Notes: a model not told the origin generated them from the sequence alone. DNA of 64,000 nt from CALBPI01 sp038521865 (GCA_038521865.1 JBCBKO010000006.1:1-64000); one strand, 5' to 3'. Counted from the stretch's first letter, positions 28,829 through 38,364 are shown. Numbers and translations: made by a program.

Positions 28829-31093
28829 ATGAACACACGCATATCCAAATTGATCGCCGTTCTCGGCGCTTTTCTGCTGTCGGCTGGCGGTGCCGGCATG
28901 GCAATCGCGCAAGATGAGCTGGTCCCAGCGAACGAAGCCTTTCCCTATACCGTTGCGGTCGAGGGCGATGAGCTCGTGGTCGACTGGAACGTCACGCCCG
29001 GGTACTACTTATATAAGGGCAAGATCAGCTTCGCTATCGAGGGCAGCGACGCAGAGTTATCCGAGCCGCTATGGCCCAGAGCAACGCCGCACTCCGACGA
29101 GTTTTTCGGCGAGCAGCCGATTTATGATGACGATTTTGTGGTCGTCATTCCGTACTCGGGAGAAGGCGCAGCAGAACTCGTCATCAAGTCGCAAGGCTGC
29201 TCGGAAGCGCTCGGCATCTGCTTCCCACCGCAGACGTGGCGCACTGCCGTATCGCTAATCGCCTCGGCCACGCCCGCCGCTCCTGCATTGTCGTCACCCT
29301 TCGGAGCGGCTCCACTTGGTCAGGATTTCCTGGCGCCGGAGGAAGCCTTCCAACCGATGATCGTTGGACTGGGCGGCAACGAGATTGAGGTCGGATTCCA
29401 GATCGAGCCCGACTATTACCTCTACCGCCATTCCATCAAGGCGGAACTCGGCAACGAACGCGCCACTGCGGTCGCACTAGACCTGCCAGCAGGCAAACCG
29501 AAGTTTGACGAATATTTCGGTGATACCGAGATCTACCTCAATTCGGTCATCGCAACGCTTGCCATCGACCGACCGGATACGACCGCCGGGCGTGAAACAC
29601 TGACCCTGACCTACCAGGGATGTGCTGAGGGCGGCATCTGCTATCCGGAGCAGGTGCAGTCTTTCGAAATCACGCTACCTGCCGGTGACGCATCGGCAGG
29701 TGTCGCGGCTAATGCCGATACGACGAGCTCTACCGATGCCGGCGCGCCAGTTTCAGAGCAGGCGAAACTCGCCGCCCTGATCACAACCAGCAACATCTTC
29801 GCCGTACTCGGTACGTTCTTCGGCTTGGGTTTGCTGTTGGCGTTCACCCCATGCGTTTTACCGATGGTGCCGATTCTCTCCGGGATCATCGCAGGCGACG
29901 GCGACAACGTAACGCCAGCGCGCGGCTTCTTCCTCGCGCTCTTGTACGTATTGGGCATGGCATTGACCTATACGATCGCGGGCGCGGTGTTTGCCAAGGC
30001 CGGGCAGCAGGCGCAAACCGTATTCCAGCAACCCTGGATTCTCGCAACGTTTGCGGGTCTGTTCGTGGTCCTCTCATTGAGCATGTTCGGACTGTTCGAG
30101 CTGCAAATGCCCTCGTCGATCCAAACGCGTATTGCGAACATCAGTGGCGGTCAGAAAAGCGGCACTGCAGTAGGCGCGTTTGTAATGGGCGCTCTATCGT
30201 CGCTCGTCGTAACCGCCTGCGTCGCGCCTCCGCTGGTCGCAGCACTCGCTGTGATCGGCCAAACGGGCGATGTGGTGCGCGGGGGTCTCGCGCTGTTTGC
30301 ACTCTCTATGGGCATGGGCACGCCATTGTTGCTCGTCGGTGCATCCGCCGGGCGTTTGTTGCCCAAAGCGGGCGCATGGATGGAGCGCGTCAAGCAGGCC
30401 TTCGGCTTTATCATGTTGGGCCTTGCCATCTGGATGCTGGCGCGACTGTTGCCGCCGGGCGTTGTGCTGTTGATGTGGGCGGTTCTGATCTTCATGGCGG
30501 GCGTGTTCCTCGGTGGTTTGACGCCGTTGCCTGAATCCCCGCGCGGCGCCCAGCAGATGGGCAAAGGCTTCGGCATGCTGGCAATGCTCTACGGCGCAGT
30601 GCTGTTCGTCGGCGCATTGACCGGCGGCGAAGATCCGCTGCAACCAATGAAAGGCAGCGTGCTCGCCTCGAGAGGTGGTGCTTTGCAAGCGGAAGCGCCC
30701 AAACTGCAATTCGCGAAGATCAAGACCGTCAGCGACCTCGAGAACGCCGTCGCCAGCGCGGCCCTGGAAGGCAAAGCGGTCATGCTCGATTTCTATGCTG
30801 ACTGGTGTGTGTCGTGCAAGGAGATGGAGAAATACACCTTCACCGACCAGACGGTGATCGCGGCACTGGAAGACACCGTACTCCTGAAGGCCGACGTCAC
30901 AGCCAACGATCAGGACGACAAAGATCTGATGGCCGTGTTCGGTATTTTCGGCCCGCCGTCGATCATCTTCTACGGCCCAGACGGTGTATTGCGGCCTGGA
31001 TATCAGGTGGTTGGATATATGGCCGCTGAAAAATTCAGTGTACATGTTGATCGCGCCACCTCGCCGAACCGCACTCAGACAGCAGCTAACTGA
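28829..31093 (+). CDS. dsbD: Thiol:disulfide interchange protein DsbD with two N-terminal alpha domains
   Basis: 754 residues. Signal peptide (1-28); two tandem DsbD-alpha-like domains (about 35-150 and 170-290), each with a Cys pair (QGCSEALGICFP and QGCAEGGICYP) and a YYLY motif; eight-helix membrane domain (about 325-590) with Cys in FTPCVLPMVP and TACVAPP; C-terminal thioredoxin domain with WCVSC. It moves electrons from cytosolic thioredoxin to periplasmic thiols. E. coli DsbD has one alpha domain. Followed after 12 bp by a TlpA-like gene, a likely partner. Confidence 0.93.
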   Translation: MNTRISKLIAVLGAFLLSAGGAGMAIAQDELVPANEAFPYTVAVEGDELVVDWNVTPGYYLYKGKISFAIEGSDAELSEPLWPRATPHSDEFFGEQPIYDDDFVVVIPYSGEGAAELVIKSQGCSEALGICFPPQTWRTAVSLIASATPAAPALSSPFGAAPLGQDFLAPEEAFQPMIVGLGGNEIEVGFQIEPDYYLYRHSIKAELGNERATAVALDLPAGKPKFDEYFGDTEIYLNSVIATLAIDRPDTTAGRETLTLTYQGCAEGGICYPEQVQSFEITLPAGDASAGVAANADTTSSTDAGAPVSEQAKLAALITTSNIFAVLGTFFGLGLLLAFTPCVLPMVPILSGIIAGDGDNVTPARGFFLALLYVLGMALTYTIAGAVFAKAGQQAQTVFQQPWILATFAGLFVVLSLSMFGLFELQMPSSIQTRIANISGGQKSGTAVGAFVMGALSSLVVTACVAPPLVAALAVIGQTGDVVRGGLALFALSMGMGTPLLLVGASAGRLLPKAGAWMERVKQAFGFIMLGLAIWMLARLLPPGVVLLMWAVLIFMAGVFLGGLTPLPESPRGAQQMGKGFGMLAMLYGAVLFVGALTGGEDPLQPMKGSVLASRGGALQAEAPKLQFAKIKTVSDLENAVASAALEGKAVMLDFYADWCVSCKEMEKYTFTDQTVIAALEDTVLLKADVTANDQDDKDLMAVFGIFGPPSIIFYGPDGVLRPGYQVVGYMAAEKFSVHVDRATSPNRTQTAAN

Positions 31094-31105
31094 TATCCTT
31101 CCCGG

Positions 31106-31738
31106 ATGAAACACGCCCCGATTTATATTGCTGTAATTGCCATCAGTGCTCTTGGCGGCTATTTGGCCGGGACGAGCCTGCGTGCGAATAGTGAAATGCC
31201 CGAAATCGCCCAAGCGGGCGCAATATCCGGCGCAGCGGCTGCTGCCGCTGCCGCAGCGACGGACGCCGATCCCTCTGCACCGGACATCAAGATGCCTGCG
31301 CTTGGCGGTGGCAATAGCGGCATCGATGATTGGGATGGACAGATTCGTCTGATCAACTTCTGGGCGACGTGGTGTGCACCGTGTCGACGTGAGATCCCGT
31401 TGCTAAAAGCGCTTCAGACCGATCAAGCGGTACCGGGCTTGCAGGTGATTGGTGTCGCGCTGGACGAGATGGACGCGGTCGCCGAATACAACGCGGAAAT
31501 CGAATTCAACTATCCGGTGTTGGTCGGCGACGTGGGTGCATTGGAAATCGCCAATCAATATCGACTCGAGTTAATGGCGCTGCCGTTTACCCTCGTCATC
31601 GCTCGCGATGGCACATTGCTGAACGCTCACGTCGGTGAGATCGATGAAGACGAGGCAGCGCACATAGTGGGCGTCCTTCAGAAGCTGGATCAGCAGCAAA
31701 TCACTTCTGCTGAAGCCAAAGAGCAGTTGGTACTCTAA
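31106..31738 (+). CDS. TlpA/ResA-like membrane-anchored thioredoxin
   Basis: 210 residues. N-terminal anchor (IYIAVIAISALGGYLAG), Ala-rich linker, then a thioredoxin fold with the active site WATWCAPCRRE and cis-Pro (LPFTLV). TlpA/ResA proteins reduce periplasmic targets, often in cytochrome c or copper-site assembly, using electrons from DsbD/CcdA. Immediately behind dsbD, so probably fed by it. Confidence 0.88.
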   Translation: MKHAPIYIAVIAISALGGYLAGTSLRANSEMPEIAQAGAISGAAAAAAAAATDADPSAPDIKMPALGGGNSGIDDWDGQIRLINFWATWCAPCRREIPLLKALQTDQAVPGLQVIGVALDEMDAVAEYNAEIEFNYPVLVGDVGALEIANQYRLELMALPFTLVIARDGTLLNAHVGEIDEDEAAHIVGVLQKLDQQQITSAEAKEQLVL

Positions 31739-31780
31739 GCGAAACAATATTCGCGTCGTTCATGGATTGAGGAGCGCAAG

Positions 31781-32986
31781 GTGATCCACTCTTTCTTCAA
31801 CAGCTTTTTCAAGCTGGAGGCCGCCAGCGGCATCATTCTGTTCTCGGCAGCGGTGCTCGCCATGATCATCGCCAACTCGCCGCTTGCGGGTTACTACGAT
31901 GCCTTGATCGCACTCGAATTCGAGATTCGCGTTGGTACCTTCAGCATCGGCAAGCCGTTGCTGCTGTGGATCAATGACGGCTTGATGGCAGTCTTTTTCT
32001 TCCTGATTGGTCTCGAGCTCAAGCGCGAACTGATCGAGGGACAGTTGCGAGATCCCCGCCAAGTCATCCTGCCTGGTGCCGCTGCAGTCGGTGGCATGGC
32101 GATTCCTGCGCTGATCTACGCGTGGGTCAATTTGGGAGATCCCATCGCGCTGCAAGGCTGGGCAATTCCCGCGGCGACCGATATCGCTTTTGCATTGGCG
32201 ATCATCGCACTACTCGGCCGCGGTGTACCGCCGACGCTAAAGGTGTTCATGGTCACCATCGCGATCTTTGATGACGTCGCCGCCATCGCGATCATTGCGA
32301 TCTTCTATAGCGGCAATATTTCCCTGACTGCTCTGGCAATCGGCGGCGCTTGCTTACCGATATTGTTCGCAATGAATCGATTCGGCGTCTTGCAAAAGAC
32401 ACCCTATCTGCTGGTTGGGCTGGTGATGTGGGTCGCCGTACTGAAGTCCGGCGTACACGCCACACTGGCCGGCGTGTTGCTCGCGTTCTTCATCCCCATC
32501 AAAGGCGGTGAAGACGGTCACTCACCATTGCATGTGATGGAGCATGCGCTGCACAAGAGTGTGAACTACTGGGTCTTGCCGATCTTTGCTTTTGCGAATG
32601 CCGGATTGTCGCTCAGCGGCGTATCTCTCGATTACGTACTGCATAGCGTTCCCCTGGGCATCATGCTCGGTCTGTTCTTTGGTAAACAGATTGGCGTCAT
32701 GGTCTCTTGCGGACTGGTCGTCCTTCTCGGACTTGCGAAACTACCGAAGGGGCTCAGCTGGATGCACATTTATGGCACCGGGCTACTTTGCGGCGTCGGC
32801 TTCACAATGAGCCTGTTTATCGGATCGCTGGCCTTTGAGGAGACCGGCGTGAACCTATTGTTCGACGAACGGCTCGGCATCATCCTTGGGTCACTGGCCT
32901 CAGGAATTGGCGCCTATCTCGTGTTGAAACGAGCGAAGTCTCCAACGCCCGTGACGGGTGCTTCGGAACCCGTTGCCGCGAGCTAA
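31781..32986 (+). CDS. nhaA: Na+/H+ antiporter NhaA
   Basis: 401 residues with about 12 membrane helices. Conserved ion-site aspartates are in PAATDIAFALAI and FDDVAAIAIIAIF. NhaA expels Na+ in exchange for H+. It starts with GTG at 31781 after GGAGCGCAAG. Convergent with the lipase gene, one base apart. Confidence 0.96.
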   Translation: MIHSFFNSFFKLEAASGIILFSAAVLAMIIANSPLAGYYDALIALEFEIRVGTFSIGKPLLLWINDGLMAVFFFLIGLELKRELIEGQLRDPRQVILPGAAAVGGMAIPALIYAWVNLGDPIALQGWAIPAATDIAFALAIIALLGRGVPPTLKVFMVTIAIFDDVAAIAIIAIFYSGNISLTALAIGGACLPILFAMNRFGVLQKTPYLLVGLVMWVAVLKSGVHATLAGVLLAFFIPIKGGEDGHSPLHVMEHALHKSVNYWVLPIFAFANAGLSLSGVSLDYVLHSVPLGIMLGLFFGKQIGVMVSCGLVVLLGLAKLPKGLSWMHIYGTGLLCGVGFTMSLFIGSLAFEETGVNLLFDERLGIILGSLASGIGAYLVLKRAKSPTPVTGASEPVAAS

Positions 32987-32987
32987 C

Positions 32988-33812
32988 TCAGACTCGAGCC
33001 TGGAGCCAGCTGACCAGGTCGTCGAGGACTTGGTCCTGTTCCGGCTCGTTAAAGATCTCGTGATAGAGGCCCGGGTACTGCTTCAGGGTTTTGTCGTGAC
33101 TGGACGAGCGCTTGTGCAACAACTCTGATCCAGACGGAGCCGTGAGCGTGTCGGCCATGCCGTGCATCAACAACATCGGCAGACGCAGGTCGGGCGCACG
33201 TTGCTGGATTGCTTCCATCGCGTCGAGTAACTCCGCTGCCAGCCTCGCAGTGATCTTTCCGTTATAGACCAATGGGTCTTCGAGGTAGGCGGTCACCACC
33301 TTACTGTCACGGCTGATACCGTTGGCATCCAACGCCAACACACCGACCTTTGGAGCAATCTTTGAGAAAACCCGCCCGAGGAACACCTGCAGGAACGGTG
33401 GGGGTGGATCGGCGATAATCGCAGGTCCAGACAACATGAGCGTTTTCAGTCGCTCAGGCATCTGCACCGCACAGGTCGCAGCGATCAGACCTCCCATACT
33501 ATGCCCGAGCAGATGCACTCGATTCGCGCCATGCGTGGCCAGCAGCATATCGAGCAGTTCACTGACGCCATCCGTGAAGTCAGAAAACGAATCGACGAGG
33601 TTACGTATCCCGGGCGACCGTCCGTGTCCGATATGGTCGAGACCGTGAACCGCAAAGCCCGCGGCATTCAGACGCGCCGCAACATGGGGGTAGCGACCGA
33701 TATGCTCGGCGAGACCGTGCACGATAACGACATGCTCATCGGTCGATGAATCGGGCATCCAGCTCGCGTGATACAAACCGGAGGAAAGACTGCCTTCTGT
33801 GAATGCGCTCAT
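32988..33812 (-). CDS. Alpha/beta hydrolase, monoacylglycerol-lipase/lysophospholipase-like
   Basis: 274 residues. HGLAEHIGRY (oxyanion region), nucleophile elbow GHSMGG, Asp in HGMADTLT and catalytic His in YHEIFNEPE. These motifs match the monoglyceride lipase (Hydrolase_4) group. Its ATG overlaps the stop of the HAD-PlsC gene by 4 bp, which joins it to lipid handling. Confidence 0.88.
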   Translation of the reverse strand: MSAFTEGSLSSGLYHASWMPDSSTDEHVVIVHGLAEHIGRYPHVAARLNAAGFAVHGLDHIGHGRSPGIRNLVDSFSDFTDGVSELLDMLLATHGANRVHLLGHSMGGLIAATCAVQMPERLKTLMLSGPAIIADPPPPFLQVFLGRVFSKIAPKVGVLALDANGISRDSKVVTAYLEDPLVYNGKITARLAAELLDAMEAIQQRAPDLRLPMLLMHGMADTLTAPSGSELLHKRSSSHDKTLKQYPGLYHEIFNEPEQDQVLDDLVSWLQARV

Positions 33813-35236
33813 AGTTGACCCAAAGACTCGAGGAACAGATTTCGTACATGGTCGACATGCTCATCGATCGTCTCTGACTGCCAGTCGTCGGTTTCGACAG
33901 GCTCGAGCACATCGACAGCGACCGTCGCCGGATGGAACATGAAGTCGCCCTTGGGGGATACGTCAATGGCGTTTCGAATCACGACGGGCACGATCGGCAC
34001 ACCTGCCTGCATGGCGAGGTGGAAGGCGCCCTTCTTGAACTTGCCGAGACGCGTGGACACCGTACGTGTGCCCTCGGGCGCCATTACGACAGACTTGCGC
34101 TCAACCTTGATCGTGTTCACCAGTTGCTTCATCGACTCGATCGCTTTTGTCGCATCGCTACGGTCGATCATCACGGTGCCCGCCATCTGCATGATTTGCC
34201 CAAGTACCGGCACCTTGGCGATCTCCTTTTTACCGACACCGGCAACATCGCGACGCAACAGTCGCGCCATGATCACAACATCGGCCTGACTCTGATGATT
34301 GAAAACAAAAACCGCAGGTCGTTGGATCCAGAGATTGTGCTCGCCCGTAACTTCAAGGTTCAAACCGATCAGCGCGCTCGCGACATCCGCGAACAACGAC
34401 ATCGTGAAATTCTGCGCCGCATTTCTCGAACCCGTGAGCGCCCAAATGGGTAGACCGGCAAGAAACGACGGCACCATGCTTCCCGTCGCGGCGACGGTGC
34501 GCAGCAAGTCGGTCGGGCGCGGTCGACCACGACTCGCGAATCGACGAACCGGCCATCCACGATTCTCCGCTTCTTCGACCAGCTGCGGATTCGGGTTGAG
34601 CGGACGCGGCTGACCCACGCGCTCAAGCAGCGGCAAGTCATCGGAGCTGTCCGAATAGAAAAAGCTCTTGTCGAGATCGATTCCGGTTTGCTCTGCAAGC
34701 CGCTCGGCAGCGGTGACTTTCCCGGGACCGAAACAGGTAGGACGAATGATCTCTCCCGTCAGCCGGCCATCGACGACTTCGAGCTCACTGCAAAGCACAT
34801 GCTCGACACCTAACTCTGCAGCCGCTGCTTCAACCTGGTATCGCGTCGCGGAGGAGACGATCGCAACCGTATGCCCTTTCGCCTGGTGCGCCTCGATAAG
34901 CCCGCGCGCCTCGGGGTAGATGACCTTTGCAATATGACGTTCGAACGTGTCCCTACCAAGATCCTCGAGTCGCGACTCACTCATACCACCGAGCAGTCGG
35001 GCACTCGCCACCAGCAGGCCTGAAAAACCCAGATTGCCTGCACCATATCCGACGCCGGCTGCTGCCAGTTTTAGCGCCTGCTCGCGCGTCAGTTCCCGTT
35101 GGCGCAACTGCTCTCGTAAAAAAGAAAAGACGGAGAACCCGGCGATGAGTGTGCCGTCGAAATCGAACAACGCACCGATTTCCGGCCCCGACGGACCCTC
35201 ATCGATTTCGCGAGTGATCTCGCCATACAACCTCAT
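33809..35236 (-). CDS. HAD-IB phosphatase / 1-acylglycerol-3-phosphate acyltransferase fusion
   Basis: 475 residues in two enzymes. The N-terminal HAD-IB domain (about 18-230) has D25-F-D27-GT, the Ser/Thr loop (IVSSATRY) and a SDSSDDLPLL acid motif. The C-terminal PlsC domain (about 285-450) has NHQSQAD (H314, D319), PEGTRT and VPIVPVVI. PlsC enzymes acylate lysophosphatidate, and HAD-IB members dephosphorylate phosphoserine-type or lipid phosphates. The fusion suggests sequential or opposing steps in phospholipid synthesis or recycling. Overlaps its neighbours by 4 bp on both sides. Confidence 0.92.
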   Translation of the reverse strand: MRLYGEITREIDEGPSGPEIGALFDFDGTLIAGFSVFSFLREQLRQRELTREQALKLAAAGVGYGAGNLGFSGLLVASARLLGGMSESRLEDLGRDTFERHIAKVIYPEARGLIEAHQAKGHTVAIVSSATRYQVEAAAAELGVEHVLCSELEVVDGRLTGEIIRPTCFGPGKVTAAERLAEQTGIDLDKSFFYSDSSDDLPLLERVGQPRPLNPNPQLVEEAENRGWPVRRFASRGRPRPTDLLRTVAATGSMVPSFLAGLPIWALTGSRNAAQNFTMSLFADVASALIGLNLEVTGEHNLWIQRPAVFVFNHQSQADVVIMARLLRRDVAGVGKKEIAKVPVLGQIMQMAGTVMIDRSDATKAIESMKQLVNTIKVERKSVVMAPEGTRTVSTRLGKFKKGAFHLAMQAGVPIVPVVIRNAIDVSPKGDFMFHPATVAVDVLEPVETDDWQSETIDEHVDHVRNLFLESLGQL

Positions 35237-36396
35237 GCTGCTTCTCCTGCAAGCGCCAGCGCATTCATCAAATCATCGCGCAAATCATCAGCCGATTCGA
35301 TCCCTACCGATACACGCAGCAGACCCTCCGGCACCGGGCTTTCCGGCCCTTCGATCGATGCGCGGTGCTCGATCAAAGACTCAACCCCGCCGAGCGATGT
35401 TGCGCGGGTGATTACTTCGCAATGCCTGGCTACCGACAACGCCATAGGCGCCCCACCGACGACTTCAAACGCCAGAAGACTGCCAAATCCACGCGTCATC
35501 TGCTGGGATGAAATTCGGTGGGCCGGGTGACTCTCGAGCCCCGGGTAGTGAACCGCTGAGACCAATGGATGGGCTTCGAGAGACTGCGCCAGAGCCAGCG
35601 CGTTGGTACTCGCTTTGTGCATGCGCACAAAGAACGTTCTCAGACCTCGCTGCAGGAGCCACGCGTCCATCGGACCGGGCAAGCCGCCCGCATTTTCGCG
35701 CTCACGCAGGATCATCCGCCAGTGGTCGTCATCCTCGCGCGTCGCTAACGCGCCACCCAAAACGTCGCTATGACCATTGAGCGACTTCGTCGTCGAGTGC
35801 ATCACGATATCTGCGCCGAGCAAGAGCGGTTGAGTATGAAACGGCGTGGCAACCGTCCCGTCGACCGCGAGGCGTGCACCTGCTGCATGGGCAATCTCGG
35901 CTGCATCGGCGATGGACGTGACGATGAACACTGGATTGCTCGGCGTCTCGATCCAGACCAGTTTCGTCTTGCCTGGGCGCATCGCATCTCGCAGCGCGTC
36001 GAGATTACCCGCCGGTACACTCGTGATCTCAATCCGAAAGCGTTCGGCGAATTCGTGAACCCAAGCGCGCAGGTTGTAGTACATCTCGCGCGGCAGCACG
36101 ATGTGGTCGCCGGATCGAAGTGTCTGGAAAACGATGCTCGCTGCGGACATGCCGGACCCGAAGATCCGGGCGTCGGCCGCACCCTCCAGCTCAGCGATCA
36201 TTCGTTCCGGGAGCCGAAAGGTTGGGTTTTCCGCACGCGCGTAAATGTGCGCAGGATTGATCAACTCATAATCGGGTGTGCGCGCAAATGTCGTCGAAGG
36301 ATGGATTGCCGGCATCACGGCGCCCGTCGACTGATCGTGGGTATGTAACCCGTTCGCAAGCCAGGTCTCCGGGGAGGTTTTTGGATCGTCTTCCAT
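35233..36396 (-). CDS. Cys/Met-metabolism PLP enzyme (cystathionine gamma-synthase/beta-lyase-like)
   Basis: 387 residues from the ATG at 36396; the frame is open to 36480 but that part overlaps a terminator. PLP lysine K204 in STTKSLNGHSDVLGG, and FGSGMSAA phosphate loop. Members act on cystathionine, homoserine esters or methionine; which one cannot be read. First gene of the run down to 32988. Confidence 0.88.
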   Translation of the reverse strand: MEDDPKTSPETWLANGLHTHDQSTGAVMPAIHPSTTFARTPDYELINPAHIYARAENPTFRLPERMIAELEGAADARIFGSGMSAASIVFQTLRSGDHIVLPREMYYNLRAWVHEFAERFRIEITSVPAGNLDALRDAMRPGKTKLVWIETPSNPVFIVTSIADAAEIAHAAGARLAVDGTVATPFHTQPLLLGADIVMHSTTKSLNGHSDVLGGALATREDDDHWRMILRERENAGGLPGPMDAWLLQRGLRTFFVRMHKASTNALALAQSLEAHPLVSAVHYPGLESHPAHRISSQQMTRGFGSLLAFEVVGGAPMALSVARHCEVITRATSLGGVESLIEHRASIEGPESPVPEGLLRVSVGIESADDLRDDLMNALALAGEAA

Positions 36397-36447
36397 CCGC
36401 GCGAGTATACGCGACTGCAGCCAAAACCCGTCGCGCGGCACGCAGGC

Positions 36448-36488
36448 AAAAAAAACCGCGTGAGGCGCATGGCCCCACACGGCTTTTT
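36448..36488 (-). terminator. Terminator after azurin-like lipoprotein gene
   Basis: On the minus strand: CCGTGTG, 13-nt loop, CACGCGG (one G-U pair) then eight Us (A run 36448-36455). It starts 21 bp after the azurin stop, inside the leader of the PLP enzyme gene. Confidence 0.8.
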
Positions 36489-36508
36489 CGATCGCGAGCA
36501 GTAGCTGC

Positions 36509-37252
36509 TTAGCTGATCGTGAAGGTTCCGCGCATTACCGACCAGTGGCCCGGGAACGTGCAGATGTACATGTACTCTGCATCAGGATCCAGGTCGCTGA
36601 GTGAGAACGTGACGCTGTCGGACTCGCCGCCACCAATGATTTTGGTTGCAGCGATGTAGCGATCTTCACCGTCCGCGAGGTAGTTGCCGTCGACGCCCGC
36701 TGACATGCCAGCAGTCGCTACCGCTTCAACCTGGTCTTTCGGAATCAAGACCCAGTTGTGGCCCATCGCCGCCTTCGGCAGGTTGCCGGTGTGCGTCAGG
36801 TTCACGGTGACCGAACCGCAAGAAGCAGGTGCAGAGATAGAAGAGGTGCTGAACGCTAGCTGGTCGCCAACTTTAACGTCGAAGGTGCAACCTTCGCCAC
36901 CCGTTGCAGCTGCAACGGCTTCAGTCGCTTCCTCAACCACTTCTTCGGCTGCTTCCATAGCACCGTGCGCCATTTCACCCGCTGCCTCTTTGGCGTCGTC
37001 GGCCATTTCGCCGGCTGCTGCCATCGCGTCATCCGCCATTTCACCAGCTGCGTCAGCTGCATCGTCAGCCATCTCGCCTGCTGCTTCCATGGCGTCTGAT
37101 GCGGTTTCTGCCGCTTCATCCATGGCGTCTTCAGCGGCTTCCGCAACAGCGGCTGTTGCTGAGCTTCCGCTATCGTCCGAGCCACCGCACGCGCTCAACG
37201 CAAATACAAACATCATGGCGCCAAACAGCGCCGCCAGTCGTGTTGAAACCAT
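36509..37252 (-). CDS. Lipid-anchored azurin with long 11-residue-repeat stalk
   Basis: 247 residues from the ATG at 37252. Lipobox LSAC (Cys22), a Gly/Ser spacer, then about 85 residues (34-117) of Ala/Glu/Asp/Met with an 11-residue period (GEMADDA at 59, 70, 81, 92), and a C-terminal azurin domain (120-247). Copper ligands are complete: H165 (MGHNW), C231, H236 and M240 (CTFPGHWSVM). A type 1 copper electron carrier, lipid-anchored and held off the membrane. Neisseria Laz is also a lipoprotein azurin with a repeat linker, but of a different repeat type. Ends at a strong terminator. Confidence 0.9.
   Translation of the reverse strand: MVSTRLAALFGAMMFVFALSACGGSDDSGSSATAAVAEAAEDAMDEAAETASDAMEAAGEMADDAADAAGEMADDAMAAAGEMADDAKEAAGEMAHGAMEAAEEVVEEATEAVAAATGGEGCTFDVKVGDQLAFSTSSISAPASCGSVTVNLTHTGNLPKAAMGHNWVLIPKDQVEAVATAGMSAGVDGNYLADGEDRYIAATKIIGGGESDSVTFSLSDLDPDAEYMYICTFPGHWSVMRGTFTIS
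36902..37153 (-). repeat. 33-bp coding repeat of azurin stalk
   Basis: Codons for residues 34-117 of the lipo-azurin form imperfect 33-bp units (11 codons). Four central units share GEMADDA-like sequence, and Met recurs every 11 residues in two registers (44/55/77/99 and 61/72/83/94). An 11-residue period suits an amphipathic helix or right-handed coiled coil. Unit number could vary between strains. Confidence 0.8.
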
Positions 37253-37423
37253 GTCTAGATATCCTTCAGGTTCATTTGTTCGACAGATACCCAAATTATT
37301 GCAACTGCGCCGCGCGATCACAAGCTACCTCTCAAAGGCCCAGGCATAGACGATCGGAATAAGCATATCGTCAGCACTTAGACATTGATGGATTTCAAGC
37401 GATCGTCTTGAATTCACACTCGA

Positions 37424-37440
37424 CAAATGAGAATCATTTG
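37424..37440 (+). promoter_or_regulatory. Fur box before methyltransferase-hugZ operon
   Basis: CAAATGA-GAA-TCATTTG is a 17-bp perfect inverted repeat matching the Fur consensus core (AATGAGAATCATT). It ends 48 bp before the methyltransferase ATG. The azurin gene starts 171 bp away on the other side and could also be affected. Confidence 0.8.
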
Positions 37441-37488
37441 CATTTAGGTGCGTAGATTGTCATATTCGACCTTCTCCCGCGTAACGGC

Positions 37489-38364
37489 ATGACAAAGACA
37501 GTGGAATCCATTAACAGCGTCTCGCGCCCTGTGCACAGACCCAACCTTACTGGCGTCCCTGAGACGATGCTCTGGCCGCTTTGGCATCGCGCATCTGAAC
37601 AAAAGCGTTCCAATCCGTTAATCAATGATCCATTAGCTTTAGACCTGGTCGATACGATCGACTACGACTTTCGTGGCGCGTTCGGCCCGCCGAATGCGGC
37701 CCACGTGATCCGAGCAGCGCTCTCGGATGAGCTCGTGCGAAAGCACATCGCATCTAGTGAAGGAAAACCGGTAGTCGTGTCACTCGGTGATGGACTCGAA
37801 ACTCAGCCCTGGCGCATTGACGATCAGCGCGTGCGCTGGGTCAGTGTGGATCTTCCTGAGTCGATCGCTTGCCGGCGCGACCTGTTGCCCGCGCACCCAG
37901 GTATCAAGCACATCGCTGCATCGGCATTGGATCCAATCTGGTTGAAGGCCGTACCGAGGGACTCCAAGCCGTTTATTTCTGCAGCAGGATTATTGATGTA
38001 TTTCAGTGAGTCCGATGTCCGACGGCTTCTGACGACGATCGCAGATGAGTTTCAGCAAGCGACGGTTTTCTTCGACACCATTCCCGAGATCCTCTCGCGC
38101 AAAACTCGTAAAGGTCTTTTTGTGACCCCGCGTTACCGAGCGCCGGCCATGCCTTGGGGCATCGCGATTGACGATGTACGCGACTTCATTGCACAGATTC
38201 CGGGCCTCGCTTGCGAGCGCGCGTTAACCTATGGAGAGGCTTTCCCTTCTCGAACACCGGTGCTCGCTAAGCTGTCCCGAGTTGGATTTCTGCGTCGTCG
38301 ACTCGCGCCGGGTCTGGTGGTCGCAAAGTGTGTCCCGCGAAGCTTCGATCGGAGTTACAGATGA
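37489..38364 (+). CDS. Leucine-carboxyl-methyltransferase-like SAM methyltransferase
   Basis: 291 residues. The LCM family pattern is seen: RPNLTGVPETML at the N-terminus, DPLALDLVDTIDYDF, SAM-binding VVSLGDGLETQPWR, and the acidic WVSVDLPES. In eukaryotes the family methylates carboxyl groups; bacterial members have varied O-methyl targets. A Fur box in the promoter and an ATGA overlap with the hugZ-like gene suggest a role in iron or heme use, perhaps methylating a siderophore-, heme- or tetrapyrrole-related acid (inference). Confidence 0.82.
   Translation: MTKTVESINSVSRPVHRPNLTGVPETMLWPLWHRASEQKRSNPLINDPLALDLVDTIDYDFRGAFGPPNAAHVIRAALSDELVRKHIASSEGKPVVVSLGDGLETQPWRIDDQRVRWVSVDLPESIACRRDLLPAHPGIKHIAASALDPIWLKAVPRDSKPFISAAGLLMYFSESDVRRLLTTIADEFQQATVFFDTIPEILSRKTRKGLFVTPRYRAPAMPWGIAIDDVRDFIAQIPGLACERALTYGEAFPSRTPVLAKLSRVGFLRRRLAPGLVVAKCVPRSFDRSYR

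Noticed and set aside
30194..31213. A 339-codon open frame antisense to dsbD
   Set aside because: His/Gln/Arg-rich shadow of a clear gene; no ribosome site or family.
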